Shown: piece by piece, positions 52,660-61,377 of the stretch
How the letters are laid out: every line of letters begins with the position of its first letter
Numbering within the stretch: the first letter of the stretch is position 1
Origin: Vibrio sp. 16
GTDB lineage: Bacteria > Pseudomonadota > Gammaproteobacteria > Enterobacterales > Vibrionaceae
Length of the DNA: 64,000 nt
Assembly: GCF_963681195.1 (NCBI RefSeq)
Contig: NZ_OY808997.1
Location: 2,356,001 to 2,420,000 of the forward strand
Direction: 5' to 3'
The notes under the pieces: generated by a model
The model's input: the letters and a program-made list of their open reading frames with translations, nothing else
The model's database searches: none
Told to the model about the DNA's origin: nothing
Made by a program: the position numbers and the translations under genes

Positions 52660-53613
52660 TTACTTCACGCACATCACATTAAGCAGTGAGCTGCCTTTCA
52701 GTTGGTTGACCTTGCCGCTGTAGAATAAACCTGTTTTCTGAGTGCCCCAATAAGGTAAGTGCATTGGCCATTTGTCTTTCGCCATCACGCCAGAATCAAG
52801 CAATGCTTGCCACTCATCCGCACTCGCTAAACGCATCCCCTGTCGGTAACAGGTTTTATACGCTCTTTCGTAACTCATACGGTTCCAAGGCAAATCGTGT
52901 TCCATGTAGAACTGGTCATCGCTGAACATGAGGTAAGGAACTTGATACTCAACCCCATTAATCGTTGTCGCTAAGCGAACCGAAACCTCAGTCTCTAGTT
53001 TTTTCTTTGGTGAGGACTTTGCCATATCGACACTCGGAGCCACCACGGCAGGTAACACGGTTGCGGCGCGAGCAACTTCTGGTTTTGCTTTAGGCGTGGC
53101 GACTGGTGCCGGCTTACTCGGGGCTTTTTTGGGATTAGATTTAGACTCAGATTTGAGAGGTTTCGCAGGTGCGCCCCTGACAATTTCACGGATAAACGCT
53201 TCTTTGTATCCTGGCTCTTTTTGGACTTGCTTAAGCTCCGATCTAGCCACTGAAAACTGCTTATAAGGGCCAAGTAGGCAACGATAAGTCTTACCTTCTG
53301 GTTTCAGCCAAACGTCTTTTGAGATGTGTTTGTAGAGGTTTTTGGCTTTATCAAGCGAGAGAGGCTTACTGTAAACGCCACATTGGATCCAGAACTGGGA
53401 CGATTGACCTTTAGGTTTCTGCTTTCCCCAAAGCCCTTTGCCGATTGGGCAAGCTTGATCCAACTGAGGCAACTCGGTCGCTGATACCTGAATGGCATCA
53501 CAGAGAAATTCTTGCGCATACACAGACGAAGAAAACACCGGCACCGTTAACAGTGCAAAGCTCAACAGTTTCACAAAAGGTCGTTTTGGCTTTACTGCCA
53601 TCCTCATATCCAT
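52660..53613 (-). CDS. exported SPOR-domain protein
   Basis: The product has 317 aa. The signal peptide spans about residues 12-34 (LLSFALLTVPVFSSSVYAQ). A SPOR domain (about 72-145, FWIQCGVYSKPLSLDKAKNLY, YRCLLGPYKQFSVARSELKQV) should bind denuded peptidoglycan at septa. A Lys/Pro/Ala-rich linker (about 148-205) leads to a C-terminal module ending like a formylglycine-enzyme or lectin-type fold (MSYERAYKTCYRQGMRLASADEWQALL). Three ATGs lie within the first five codons and the ribosome-binding site does not decide between them. Single gene; precise role unknown. Confidence 0.8.
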   Translation of the reverse strand: MDMRMAVKPKRPFVKLLSFALLTVPVFSSSVYAQEFLCDAIQVSATELPQLDQACPIGKGLWGKQKPKGQSSQFWIQCGVYSKPLSLDKAKNLYKHISKDVWLKPEGKTYRCLLGPYKQFSVARSELKQVQKEPGYKEAFIREIVRGAPAKPLKSESKSNPKKAPSKPAPVATPKAKPEVARAATVLPAVVAPSVDMAKSSPKKKLETEVSVRLATTINGVEYQVPYLMFSDDQFYMEHDLPWNRMSYERAYKTCYRQGMRLASADEWQALLDSGVMAKDKWPMHLPYWGTQKTGLFYSGKVNQLKGSSLLNVMCVK

Positions 53614-53701
53614 ACTCTATATTCCAACCTTCTAATTCTGATCCAAGCCTTTGGATAGTGTGACATTATTGACGACTCATCGCTGAGACCAAAAATAATG
53701 C

Positions 53702-53732
53702 AAAAAAAGAGCCGTAACACGTTACGACTCTT
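53702..53732 (-). terminator. terminator of the oligopeptide transporter operon
   Basis: AGAGTCGTAAC and GTTACGGCTCT form a long stem followed by TTTTTTT on the minus strand, 40 bp past the last permease gene. Confidence 0.85.
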
Positions 53733-53771
53733 AGTTTAGTGAGGTTTTTATATGAAAATCTAAGGGTTAGA

Positions 53772-54710
53772 TCAACCTTTGTAGATTTTCGGGTTAAATA
53801 CATCACGTAGCCAGTCACCCAGAAGGTTAATCACCAACACTAGCGTCACCAACACAATGCCAGGAAACGCCGTGATCCACCAAGCACCAGAGAAGATGTA
53901 GTTAAAACCAATACTGATTAATGCACCCAACGAAGGCTGATCTACCGGCAGACCCAAACCTAGGAAAGAGAGTGCCGCTTCTGACATGATCGCATTTGCA
54001 ACCTGTACCGTTGAGATAACCAAGATCGGTGACAGACAATTTGGTAGGATATGACGGAACATAATACGCGGCGCTTTAAAGCCCATGACGCGCGCTGCTT
54101 CGACATACTCTTTCTTCTTCTCTGCCAACACCGAAGCGCGTATGGTACGGGCGTATTGCGGCCACTCAGCAACACCGATAATCACCACCAGCATCACCAC
54201 CGCGTATTGGCTGTAAAAGTCACTACCAAAACTGGCTTTAAAGATGGCTGATACAATAATCGCCACCATCATGGTCGAAAACGATAACTGAACATCGGCA
54301 AAACGCATCAAGAAGCTATCAATACGACCACCAAAGTAACCCGCTGATAAGCCGATAACGATACCCAGAATCAGTTGAAGACCAACGGCAAGAAAACCGA
54401 TCGTCAACGACAGGCGAGAGCCATACAAAATCGTCGAAAAAATGTCGCGTCCTTGCTCGTCAGTACCCAGTAGGAAGCGTTCATCGCCATCTTCCATCCA
54501 AGAAGGAGGAAGCTCCGAGTCCATGATGTCAATCGACGACAAATCATAGGGGTCGGTTGGAGAAATAACTGGCGCAGCCAAGGCCATCACCAAGAACATC
54601 ATAAACACGGTAAAGCTCGCCATAGCGACTTTATCGCGCTTAAAGTAGTACAAGAAATCCGATTGCTTGAATCGCTCCCAGCGAGAAGGAGCTGCAGCTA
54701 ATTGAGTCAT
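53772..54710 (-). CDS. oligopeptide/dipeptide ABC transporter permease, DppC type
   Basis: An inner-membrane protein of 312 aa with six helices. It has an N-terminal OppC-type region (FKRDKVAMASFTVFMMFLVMALAAPVISP) and the EAA cytoplasmic loop EYVEAARVMGFKAPRIMFRHILPN (about 195-218), which docks onto the ATPase. DERFLLGTDEQGRDIFSTILYGSRLSL is the family signature. Last gene of a four-gene minus-strand operon, 2 bp behind the partner permease. Substrate specificity (dipeptides, oligopeptides or related sugars) is not determined. Confidence 0.9.
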   Translation of the reverse strand: MTQLAAAPSRWERFKQSDFLYYFKRDKVAMASFTVFMMFLVMALAAPVISPTDPYDLSSIDIMDSELPPSWMEDGDERFLLGTDEQGRDIFSTILYGSRLSLTIGFLAVGLQLILGIVIGLSAGYFGGRIDSFLMRFADVQLSFSTMMVAIIVSAIFKASFGSDFYSQYAVVMLVVIIGVAEWPQYARTIRASVLAEKKKEYVEAARVMGFKAPRIMFRHILPNCLSPILVISTVQVANAIMSEAALSFLGLGLPVDQPSLGALISIGFNYIFSGAWWITAFPGIVLVTLVLVINLLGDWLRDVFNPKIYKG

Positions 54711-54712
54711 GA

Positions 54713-55690
54713 TTACGCTCCTTTACCAGTTAGATTAACCGTCGGGTTGATGATGCCGTATAGCAAGTCAACAATGGTGTTGGTCACCACGAAAATTAGA
54801 CCAACAAAAATGACGTATGCCGTGATAAGCGGAGTATCAACACGGTTGATTGCTTCTAGGAAAAGGAAGCCAGTTCCAGGCCACTGGAAAACGGTTTCAG
54901 TCAAAATGGTGTAAGCCACCATGGTACCGATTTGCACGCCACCCACCGTCAACACTGGCAGCATGGTATTTTTCAAAGCGTGTTGGTAATAGATCTTGTT
55001 CAGTGCCAGCCCTTTCGCCTTACCAAACTTGATGTACTCAGAGCTGAGCACTTCCAGCATTTCTGAACGCACCAAGCGAATAAACAGTGGCAACATGATA
55101 GACGCCAGTGCAATACATGGCAGAACAAGGTGTGCTAATCCATCTAATGTAAAGTAGCCGGACTCCCAACCGAGCACATTCGCGGTCTCGCCACGTCCAT
55201 AAGACGGCAGCCAGCCAAGCTCAATCGAAAAGACATACATCAGCATGATCGCGGTTAAGAACACCGGGATAGAGATACCGATACTGCTGCCCGCCATAAC
55301 AATTTTGGTGAAGATACTTTTTGGGTGGATGGCCGAGTAGACGCCAAGTGGAATCGAACAGACTATGATGATCAGTGTCGCGCCAAAGACTAACTCGAGT
55401 GTCGCAACCAATTTATCAAGAATCACTTCAACCGCTGGGCGCTTGAAGAAGTACGATGTGCCTAAGTCACCTTGTAGGGCATTGCCGACAAAGCGAGTGT
55501 ATTTTGTAATGAAGGGATCATTCAGACCGAGTTCGTCACGCAGAGCTTGACGCTCTGACTCTGAAACCGATTGACCAACGAGCTCACGCAGCGGGTCTCC
55601 GAGGTTATCCTGAATGGCAAACGCCACTAAACTGATCACAAACATCACTATCAGTGCCTGAAACAGGCGCTTGACCAGAAACGAAAACAT
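54713..55690 (-). CDS. oligopeptide/dipeptide ABC transporter permease, DppB type
   Basis: An inner-membrane protein of 325 aa with six helices, beginning MFSFLVKRLFQALIVMFVISLVAFAIQ as DppB/OppB proteins do. The EAA loop EYIKFGKAKGLALNKIYYQHALKNTMLPV (about 216-244) contacts the ATPase. It pairs with the DppC-type permease encoded 2 bp downstream. A terminator-like hairpin (55833-55866) separates it from the substrate-binding-protein gene, so its level may be lower than that of the binding protein. Confidence 0.9.
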   Translation of the reverse strand: MFSFLVKRLFQALIVMFVISLVAFAIQDNLGDPLRELVGQSVSESERQALRDELGLNDPFITKYTRFVGNALQGDLGTSYFFKRPAVEVILDKLVATLELVFGATLIIIVCSIPLGVYSAIHPKSIFTKIVMAGSSIGISIPVFLTAIMLMYVFSIELGWLPSYGRGETANVLGWESGYFTLDGLAHLVLPCIALASIMLPLFIRLVRSEMLEVLSSEYIKFGKAKGLALNKIYYQHALKNTMLPVLTVGGVQIGTMVAYTILTETVFQWPGTGFLFLEAINRVDTPLITAYVIFVGLIFVVTNTIVDLLYGIINPTVNLTGKGA

Positions 55691-55832
55691 TCCTTGCCCC
55701 TTTAACTTTCCATAGATTTCAGTCTGCGACTTTCTCTTTCACCAGTTGGTATTACCAAACTCGCCGCGAAAGCGGTCGCAACTTTCAGTCTTAAAAATGG
55801 CACCTAACCCGACTGAAACAGAGCTAGGCACC

Positions 55833-55866
55833 AAAAAATGACCAAGCACTCTACGAGTACTTGGTC
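55833..55866 (-). terminator. intra-operon terminator/attenuator between binding protein and permeases
   Basis: GACCAAGTACTC and GAGTGCTTGGTC pair over 12 bp with one G-U, then ATTTTTT on the minus strand, 15 bp after the binding-protein stop. Partial termination here would give the excess of binding protein usual for ABC importers. Confidence 0.75.
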
Positions 55867-55880
55867 TGGTTCACTAGGGT

Positions 55881-57434
55881 TTACTTAACAACTAGGTCAC
55901 CGAAGTATGGGAAGTTCATACCGTTGATGATTGGACCAATCTCAACGTTACCTTTCGCTGCCCATGATGGATCTTGCCAATGTAGAGGGACAAACGCCGC
56001 TTCATTGTAAAGAATCTCTTCAACTTTCTTCAGTGCTGCGCTGCGTTTCTCTAGGTCAGTCATCTTGTTGGTCTCTTCGATCAACTTGTCGACTTCTGCG
56101 TTTGAGTAGTGACCACAGTTGTATTGGCCTTTACCCGTTTCAGCATTACGCGTCATCGCTAGGAACTCAGTGAAGTTACCTGAATCTTCTGTATCTGGGT
56201 GCCAACCGATCATCAGCATATCCGCCGCACACTTGTCGAACTCAGGCCAGTATTGCGCTTTAGGCATGGTCTTCAAGTCAACCTTGATACCGATCTTAGA
56301 TAGCATAGCCGCCGATGCTTGAGCGATTTTGTCATCGTTCACGTAACGGTTGTTTGGCGCCATCATCGTTAGCGTGAAACCTTTCTCGTAACCCGCTTCT
56401 TTCATTAGCTGCTTCGCTTTCTTCAGATCGTAGCGAGGTTTTAGGTCTGGGTTGTGACCAACGAAACCAACTGGGCTTTGTTGACCCGCAGCCGTTGCCG
56501 CGCCCTTCATGACTTTCTTAGTGATACCTTCGTTGTTGATGGCATACACAATCGCCTGACGAACACGTACATCTTTCAGTGCTGGGTTGCTGTTTTGGTT
56601 CATTTGGAACGTAATAACACGCGTACCAGGCATGGTGTACAGATCTACACTGTCCGCTTTCTCGATACGTTTGTAGTCGTTTGGTGCAACCGGTGCGATC
56701 ATGTCTACGTCACCAGAAAGTAGCGCTGCAACACGAGTCGCGTCTTCTTTGATTGGTACTAGAGTCAGCTTATCAACGTTACCGCCAGACGCATTGTCCC
56801 AGTAATCATCAAAACGCTCGAACGTCACTTTAACGCCCTGTTCACGCTGAGTGATCACAAATGGACCTGTACCAGAAACATTGGTTGATGCGAACGAGTT
56901 ACCGTGCTTCACTAACTCTGCTTTGTCTTTGCCATCATCCGTTTTCCCTGAGTAGAACTTGCTATCCATTGGGAATAGGTAAGTCATGACGTTTTCTACC
57001 AGTGGATAAACGCCATCTGTTTTGATCTCTACTTTGTAGTCACCCGCTTTGGTAATTGACTTGATTGGGCCAAAAATACCTTTGAAGTCTGGTGAGTTTT
57101 TCAAACGATCGAATGTCCAAACAACGTCGTCAGCCGTCAGCATGTTACCGGAATGGAACTTCACGCCTTGGCGAATGTTGAAGTGCATGGTTTCGCCGTC
57201 AATACGCTCCCAAGACTCAGCCAAACGAGGTTCAAATTCCATTTTCTGGTTAAAGCGAATAAGTGGATCAAATACCATGTGAGACATTTGCAGTGTGCCA
57301 CCAGATAGCTGCTCATGTGGATCCAGTGATACTGGGTCTGCATCATAAGCGACGGTAATATCTGCAGCGGCTGCACCAAAGCTAAGGCCAGCTGCCATTA
57401 AAGCCACTACCAGTTTGCTTTTCATGGTTTTCAT
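55881..57434 (-). CDS. periplasmic oligopeptide-binding protein (SBP family 5)
   Basis: The product has 517 aa. The signal peptide ends AAAADITVAY (about residue 24). The mature protein has the family-5 features DADPVSLDPHEQLSG, FEPRLAESWERIDGETMHFNIRQGVKFHSG, ADDVVWTFDRL, and a C-terminal LHWQDPSWAAKGNVEI. It delivers its ligand to the permease pair encoded downstream. The ATPase gene comes first in the operon, an unusual position. Ligand not predictable from sequence: peptides are most common, but chito-oligosaccharides and nickel complexes also occur in this family. Confidence 0.92.
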   Translation of the reverse strand: MKTMKSKLVVALMAAGLSFGAAAADITVAYDADPVSLDPHEQLSGGTLQMSHMVFDPLIRFNQKMEFEPRLAESWERIDGETMHFNIRQGVKFHSGNMLTADDVVWTFDRLKNSPDFKGIFGPIKSITKAGDYKVEIKTDGVYPLVENVMTYLFPMDSKFYSGKTDDGKDKAELVKHGNSFASTNVSGTGPFVITQREQGVKVTFERFDDYWDNASGGNVDKLTLVPIKEDATRVAALLSGDVDMIAPVAPNDYKRIEKADSVDLYTMPGTRVITFQMNQNSNPALKDVRVRQAIVYAINNEGITKKVMKGAATAAGQQSPVGFVGHNPDLKPRYDLKKAKQLMKEAGYEKGFTLTMMAPNNRYVNDDKIAQASAAMLSKIGIKVDLKTMPKAQYWPEFDKCAADMLMIGWHPDTEDSGNFTEFLAMTRNAETGKGQYNCGHYSNAEVDKLIEETNKMTDLEKRSAALKKVEEILYNEAAFVPLHWQDPSWAAKGNVEIGPIINGMNFPYFGDLVVK

Positions 57435-57524
57435 TGCATAACTCCTTATGCGGGATTTCTATCCCTAGTTGTTGTGTGTGCTTCTGTTTTGTCCGCCTCT
57501 ATTGAAAGGCGGAAGGGTCACGGC

Positions 57525-59240
57525 TTAAGCCGTTTTTACTTCTTCTCTTAAGCCAGTAAATTCTGGCATTAAAGAAATCAGTTGCTTGCTGTACTCATGC
57601 TGAGGCGAGTTGAACAATTGCTCAGTAGGTGCTACTTCCAGTAGTTTCCCCATTTGCATCACGCCAACACGGTCACACATCTGACGAATGACAGGCAAGT
57701 CGTGACTAATGAACAGCATGGTGAGGTTCAACTCATCTTGTAAGTCTTTCAACAGGTTGAGGATTTGCGCTTGTACTGAAACGTCCAAAGCTGACGTTGG
57801 CTCATCACAAATCAGCAAACGAGGGCGGGTCGCCAAAGCGCGAGCAATAGAGATACGCTGTCTTTGACCGCCAGAGAATTCGTGCGGATATTTCACTCCC
57901 GCCATCTGACCCAAGCCGACGTGATCAAGGAGATCATTAACGATCTGTCTGGTTTCCGCCTCACTGTTAGTCAGCTTATGGAAACGAATAGGCTCAGCGA
58001 TGATATCGAAGATTTTCATTCGCGGGTTCATCGAGGTATACGGGTTTTGGAATACCATCTGCATCTGGCGACGAAGTGGTCGACGCTCTTTCTCAGATTT
58101 TAACGACGTCAGATCGATCCCTTCAAACGTCACTTTGCCCGAGTTTGGTTCGTATAGACCGGCAATCACTCGTGCAATGGTCGACTTACCAGAACCCGAC
58201 TCTCCAACAAGACCAAACGTTTCACCCTCAAAGACTTCAAAACTAACATTGTTCGATGCCTGTACGTATTCACGGCGGCTCTCAAACAACGAGTCTTTGG
58301 TGACAAAGCGTAGATTTACATTCTCGACAGTCAACAAAGAGCCTGTGTATTCACGGTGATCTTGGCTCTGCCCTAACCAGTGATTTTTAACATCGAGCGG
58401 CTCCATCTCGTGTGCTTCTTCGATGTAGCTAACCAGTGGGAAGCGATCCAGCTTCATATCTGAACGCGGCACTGCTGAAATAAGACTGCGAGTATAAGAA
58501 TGATCCGGGTTGCCAAGCACCTTCGCTGTTGGGCCAAATTCGACTAAATCACCACGGTACATAACCGCCACGCGATCCGTCACATTCGACACTACCCCCA
58601 TATCGTGGGTTACCAACATACAACCCACATTGTTCTTGATACATAGATCGCGAATCAAACTCAAAATCTGATCTTGGATGGAAACATCAAGTGCCGTGGT
58701 CGGTTCATCAGCGATGATAAGATCAGGCTCGCCAGCCAGTGCAATCGCAATAACCACACGCTGACGCATGCCGCCAGAAAATTGGTGAGGGTATTGTTTT
58801 AAACGGTTTTCAGGTTGTGGAATACCTACTTGCTGCATTAAAGAAAGCGCGCGCTTGTAAGCCTCTTCATCCGACACCTTCATATTGGCATGGATGGTTT
58901 CTTTCAGTTGTTGTTCGACAGTGAATAGAGGGTTTAGCGAAGTCATCGGGTCTTGGAAAATAAAGCCTATTTTTGAACCACGAACAGAGCGCATTTGTTC
59001 TGGTGAAAGACCTGAGATGAGCTCGCCGTCGAGATAGACATCACCACTTGCGATGCGGCCTGGAGGGCTGAGAAGGTCAATCACGGCATTACCCACGGTA
59101 GACTTACCCGCGCCAGATTCCCCAACAACACCCACAATTTCACCGCGCTCAATATTGAACGACAGTGACTTAACAGCCGCATGCACACCATGACGTGATG
59201 GGTACTCGATGCGAAGATTTTTTACTTCTAAAAGTGACAT
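57525..59240 (-). CDS. fused oligopeptide ABC transporter ATPase (DppD-DppF type)
   Basis: The product has 571 aa with two complete ABC domains in one chain. Domain 1 (about 1-260): Walker A GESGAGKST, signature FSGGMRQRV, Walker B LIIADEPTTALD. Domain 2 (about 300-565): Walker A GESGSGKST, signature FSGGQRQRI, Walker B LLICDEPTSALD. Both end with the OppD/F-type extensions (EFGPTAKVL...SYTRSLISAVP and HEYSKQLISLMP). The fusion replaces the usual separate D and F genes. First gene of the operon. Confidence 0.93.
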   Translation of the reverse strand: MSLLEVKNLRIEYPSRHGVHAAVKSLSFNIERGEIVGVVGESGAGKSTVGNAVIDLLSPPGRIASGDVYLDGELISGLSPEQMRSVRGSKIGFIFQDPMTSLNPLFTVEQQLKETIHANMKVSDEEAYKRALSLMQQVGIPQPENRLKQYPHQFSGGMRQRVVIAIALAGEPDLIIADEPTTALDVSIQDQILSLIRDLCIKNNVGCMLVTHDMGVVSNVTDRVAVMYRGDLVEFGPTAKVLGNPDHSYTRSLISAVPRSDMKLDRFPLVSYIEEAHEMEPLDVKNHWLGQSQDHREYTGSLLTVENVNLRFVTKDSLFESRREYVQASNNVSFEVFEGETFGLVGESGSGKSTIARVIAGLYEPNSGKVTFEGIDLTSLKSEKERRPLRRQMQMVFQNPYTSMNPRMKIFDIIAEPIRFHKLTNSEAETRQIVNDLLDHVGLGQMAGVKYPHEFSGGQRQRISIARALATRPRLLICDEPTSALDVSVQAQILNLLKDLQDELNLTMLFISHDLPVIRQMCDRVGVMQMGKLLEVAPTEQLFNSPQHEYSKQLISLMPEFTGLREEVKTA

Positions 59241-59885
59241 TAACCAGACCTCTACTGCTTCGGCAGCTTTCTGCCCTGTCTGAAAAGTGAATCCATTCGA
59301 GTCAGGGAATATCGGTATGACATCCTGACAATTTATAAGGTCATCAATTTGGCAAAAAATTCACAGAAAAGCAACAAAGGTAGTATAAAAAGTTGAAATC
59401 GAACAAAAAACAAGCAGCATAGCAAAATAAATATGCACAACAACAAAACGATTCGTTGATCGGACCTGATGAAAAAACGCCTCTAGCCCTCTAAAATGCT
59501 TACTCGGCGTTATTTTATAAGTTCTTTTCTCATCTCAATCCAAGTTAAAAAATGAATACTAATTCAAAGAACCGTACCGCACTGCAATTAACAAAAATAA
59601 AACATAAAACTATAAATAAAGACAAAGTCAGTCAATAAGACCAAATATAACGATTTGTTCCAAATTTAAACAAAGACATAGCGAACTTATTTGGTGACAA
59701 CCACTACCTCCAATAATGTACATCAACGCACGACCAGATCATCGTTAATGCTTAAGTATTAGAAAGTGGTGCGAGGGGAAAACCGATGCTTTTAGCATGG
59801 TCAGATAAGGAGGTTTCGTTAGACTTGAACGGACACAAGAAGCCCTAATCTTTCGTCGCGGCCAGCCAGCCTAGAGCGTCAATAG
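59241..59885. other. AT-rich intergenic region upstream of the transporter operon
   Basis: About 640 bp without a supported gene. The part next to 59240 should hold the transporter promoter. The centre (59340-59700) is very AT-rich with many A tracts. The last 70 bp contain a decayed copy of a tRNA-operon terminator (GAAGCCCTAATCTTTCG at 59841). I see no protein gene or structured RNA. Confidence 0.6.
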
Positions 59886-59950
59886 TGGTCGATGAAGAGA
59901 CATTCCTTGAACATCAGACGAACCCCGCTTTGAGTTCGAATCGACTAAAT
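59886..59950 (-). pseudogene. decayed tRNA-Pro 3' fragment
   Basis: The + strand segment TGGTCGATGAAGAGACATTC mirrors the start of the intact tRNA-Pro at 59996 (TGGTCGGTGAAGAGGGATTC) and is likewise preceded by CAATAG and a terminator-like GCCCTA.TCTTTCG stretch. Downstream similarity is lost, so the anticodon arm is gone. It looks like the relic of a former tandem tRNA-Pro plus terminator unit. Confidence 0.6.
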
Positions 59951-59960
59951 TGCAAATAGC

Positions 59961-59989
59961 AAAAAGCCCTAGTCTTTCGACTAGGGCTT
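59961..59989 (-). terminator. tRNA array terminator
   Basis: AGCCCTAGTC-GAAA-GACTAGGGCTTTTT on the minus strand, about 6 bp after the last tRNA-Pro. Confidence 0.92.
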
Positions 59990-59995
59990 CAATAG

Positions 59996-60072
<77 letters not shown>

Positions 60073-60125
60073 ATTTGTGTTTTGTTCCAATTTATCGGAA
60101 CAGGAAACCGAAGTTACCTAAATAA

Positions 60126-60202
60126 TGGGGTGGCTAACGGGACTTGAACCCGCGACAACTGGAATCACAATCCAGGGCTCTACCAACTGAGCTATAGCCA
60201 CC
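60126..60202 (-). tRNA. tRNA-His (anticodon GTG), copy 2
   Basis: 77 nt including the extra G at position -1 that marks tRNA-His; anticodon loop TTGTGAT; encoded CCA. Identical to the copy at 60396-60472. Confidence 0.96.
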
Positions 60203-60247
60203 GCTAACTTTTTGAGTTTACCGCTAAATCAGCGTTAAACGAAATAG

Positions 60248-60324
<77 letters not shown>

Positions 60325-60395
60325 ACAATGTTTTATCTCAACGTATTGAGAAAGGGAGCTAAGCTACCGAATCTACCTTTATAAGAAAAGGTAAA

Positions 60396-60472
60396 TGGGG
60401 TGGCTAACGGGACTTGAACCCGCGACAACTGGAATCACAATCCAGGGCTCTACCAACTGAGCTATAGCCACC
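60396..60472 (-). tRNA. tRNA-His (anticodon GTG), copy 1
   Basis: 77 nt with the -1 G and encoded CCA, anticodon GTG. Second gene of the array after tRNA-Arg. Confidence 0.96.
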
Positions 60473-60504
60473 ACTGATATTTCACCGATAAACCTTTAGG
60501 CGAT

Positions 60505-60581
<77 letters not shown>

Positions 60582-60602
60582 ATGCCCCATCGGCGGAGTG
60601 GA

Positions 60603-60631
60603 ATAATACGTATATCACACTAGGGCGTCTA
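60603..60631 (-). promoter_or_regulatory. tRNA array promoter
   Basis: Minus strand: -35 TAGACG (60626-60631), 17-bp spacer, -10 TATTAT (60603-60608), with a GC-rich CCACTCCGCCG start region. Alternative alignments in this AT-rich stretch are possible. The remaining 250 bp up to the cytochrome gene show nothing else beyond that gene's own promoter region. Confidence 0.55.
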
Positions 60632-60885
60632 GTACTTTTTCAACTTTTTTTATCGTTTGGCGCCTTTTTCAACAATTAAAGTGTGATAAACCCCTATTTC
60701 CCATTAGATAACTGATTACAAGGGGGTAACTTGCTGTTTATTGCAACAAGTTAACAGGATATAATCACCCATTATTTACATTGATTTAACAGCCAATGCT
60801 TTTCTTTCTACGAAAAGTTAAACACTGTTGGTCATAATCACACTCTAATAATGGGTAAGCACGAACTTACCTTCAGGAATGTAAA

Positions 60886-61308
60886 GTGAGTTTAATGGAT
60901 ATGTCTCGAAAAATCTTAACCGCTTTGGTCGCTGCAGTTACTTTTTCTAGCGCCTCTTTCGCAGCTAACGTAAGCCAAGAAGAATACGACGCAATTGCTG
61001 AGCGCATTGCACCTGTCGGTGATGTTTACCTTGCGGGTGCAGAACCTGTAAAAGCAGAACCCACTGGCCCACGTGATGGCGCAACGGTCTACGGCACTTT
61101 CTGTATTGCGTGTCATGCGTCAGGCGTTAGCGGAGCACCTAAGACAGGCGACGCAGGTGATTGGGCACCGCGTATTGCACAGGGCCGCGATGTACTCAAC
61201 AACCATGCTATCAACGGTTTCAACGCGATGCCGGCGAAGGGTTCATGTATGGATTGTTCAGATGACGAAATCATCGCTGCAATTGATCATATGATTAAAG
61301 GTCTGTAA
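60886..61308 (+). CDS. periplasmic c-type cytochrome, cytochrome c5 type
   Basis: The product has 140 aa. The signal peptide ends SASFAANV (about residue 28). One haem-binding motif CIACH (about residues 73-77) and a methionine ligand in FNAMPAKGSCMDCSDDEI, where two further cysteines may form the disulfide typical of cytochrome c5. It carries electrons in the periplasm, probably to a terminal oxidase or reductase. GTG 60886 is preferred because AGGAA lies 7 bp upstream; an ATG three codons later is possible. Single-gene unit. Confidence 0.9.
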   Translation: MSLMDMSRKILTALVAAVTFSSASFAANVSQEEYDAIAERIAPVGDVYLAGAEPVKAEPTGPRDGATVYGTFCIACHASGVSGAPKTGDAGDWAPRIAQGRDVLNNHAINGFNAMPAKGSCMDCSDDEIIAAIDHMIKGL

Positions 61309-61329
61309 GACTCAAACCTAATATAGAAG

Positions 61330-61361
61330 AAGGGCTTGGTATTTATACCAAGCCCTTTTTG
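61330..61361. terminator. bidirectional terminator between cytochrome gene and rep
   Basis: AAGGGCTTGGTA-TTTA-TACCAAGCCCTTTTT between convergent genes, usable on both strands. Confidence 0.9.
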
Positions 61362-61377
61362 TTTGTCTTATTTATCG

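Noticed and set aside
59340..59720. AT-rich stretch as a replication origin or second element end
   Set aside because: No DnaA boxes, iterons, recombinase genes or terminal repeats can be seen; A-tract richness alone is not evidence.
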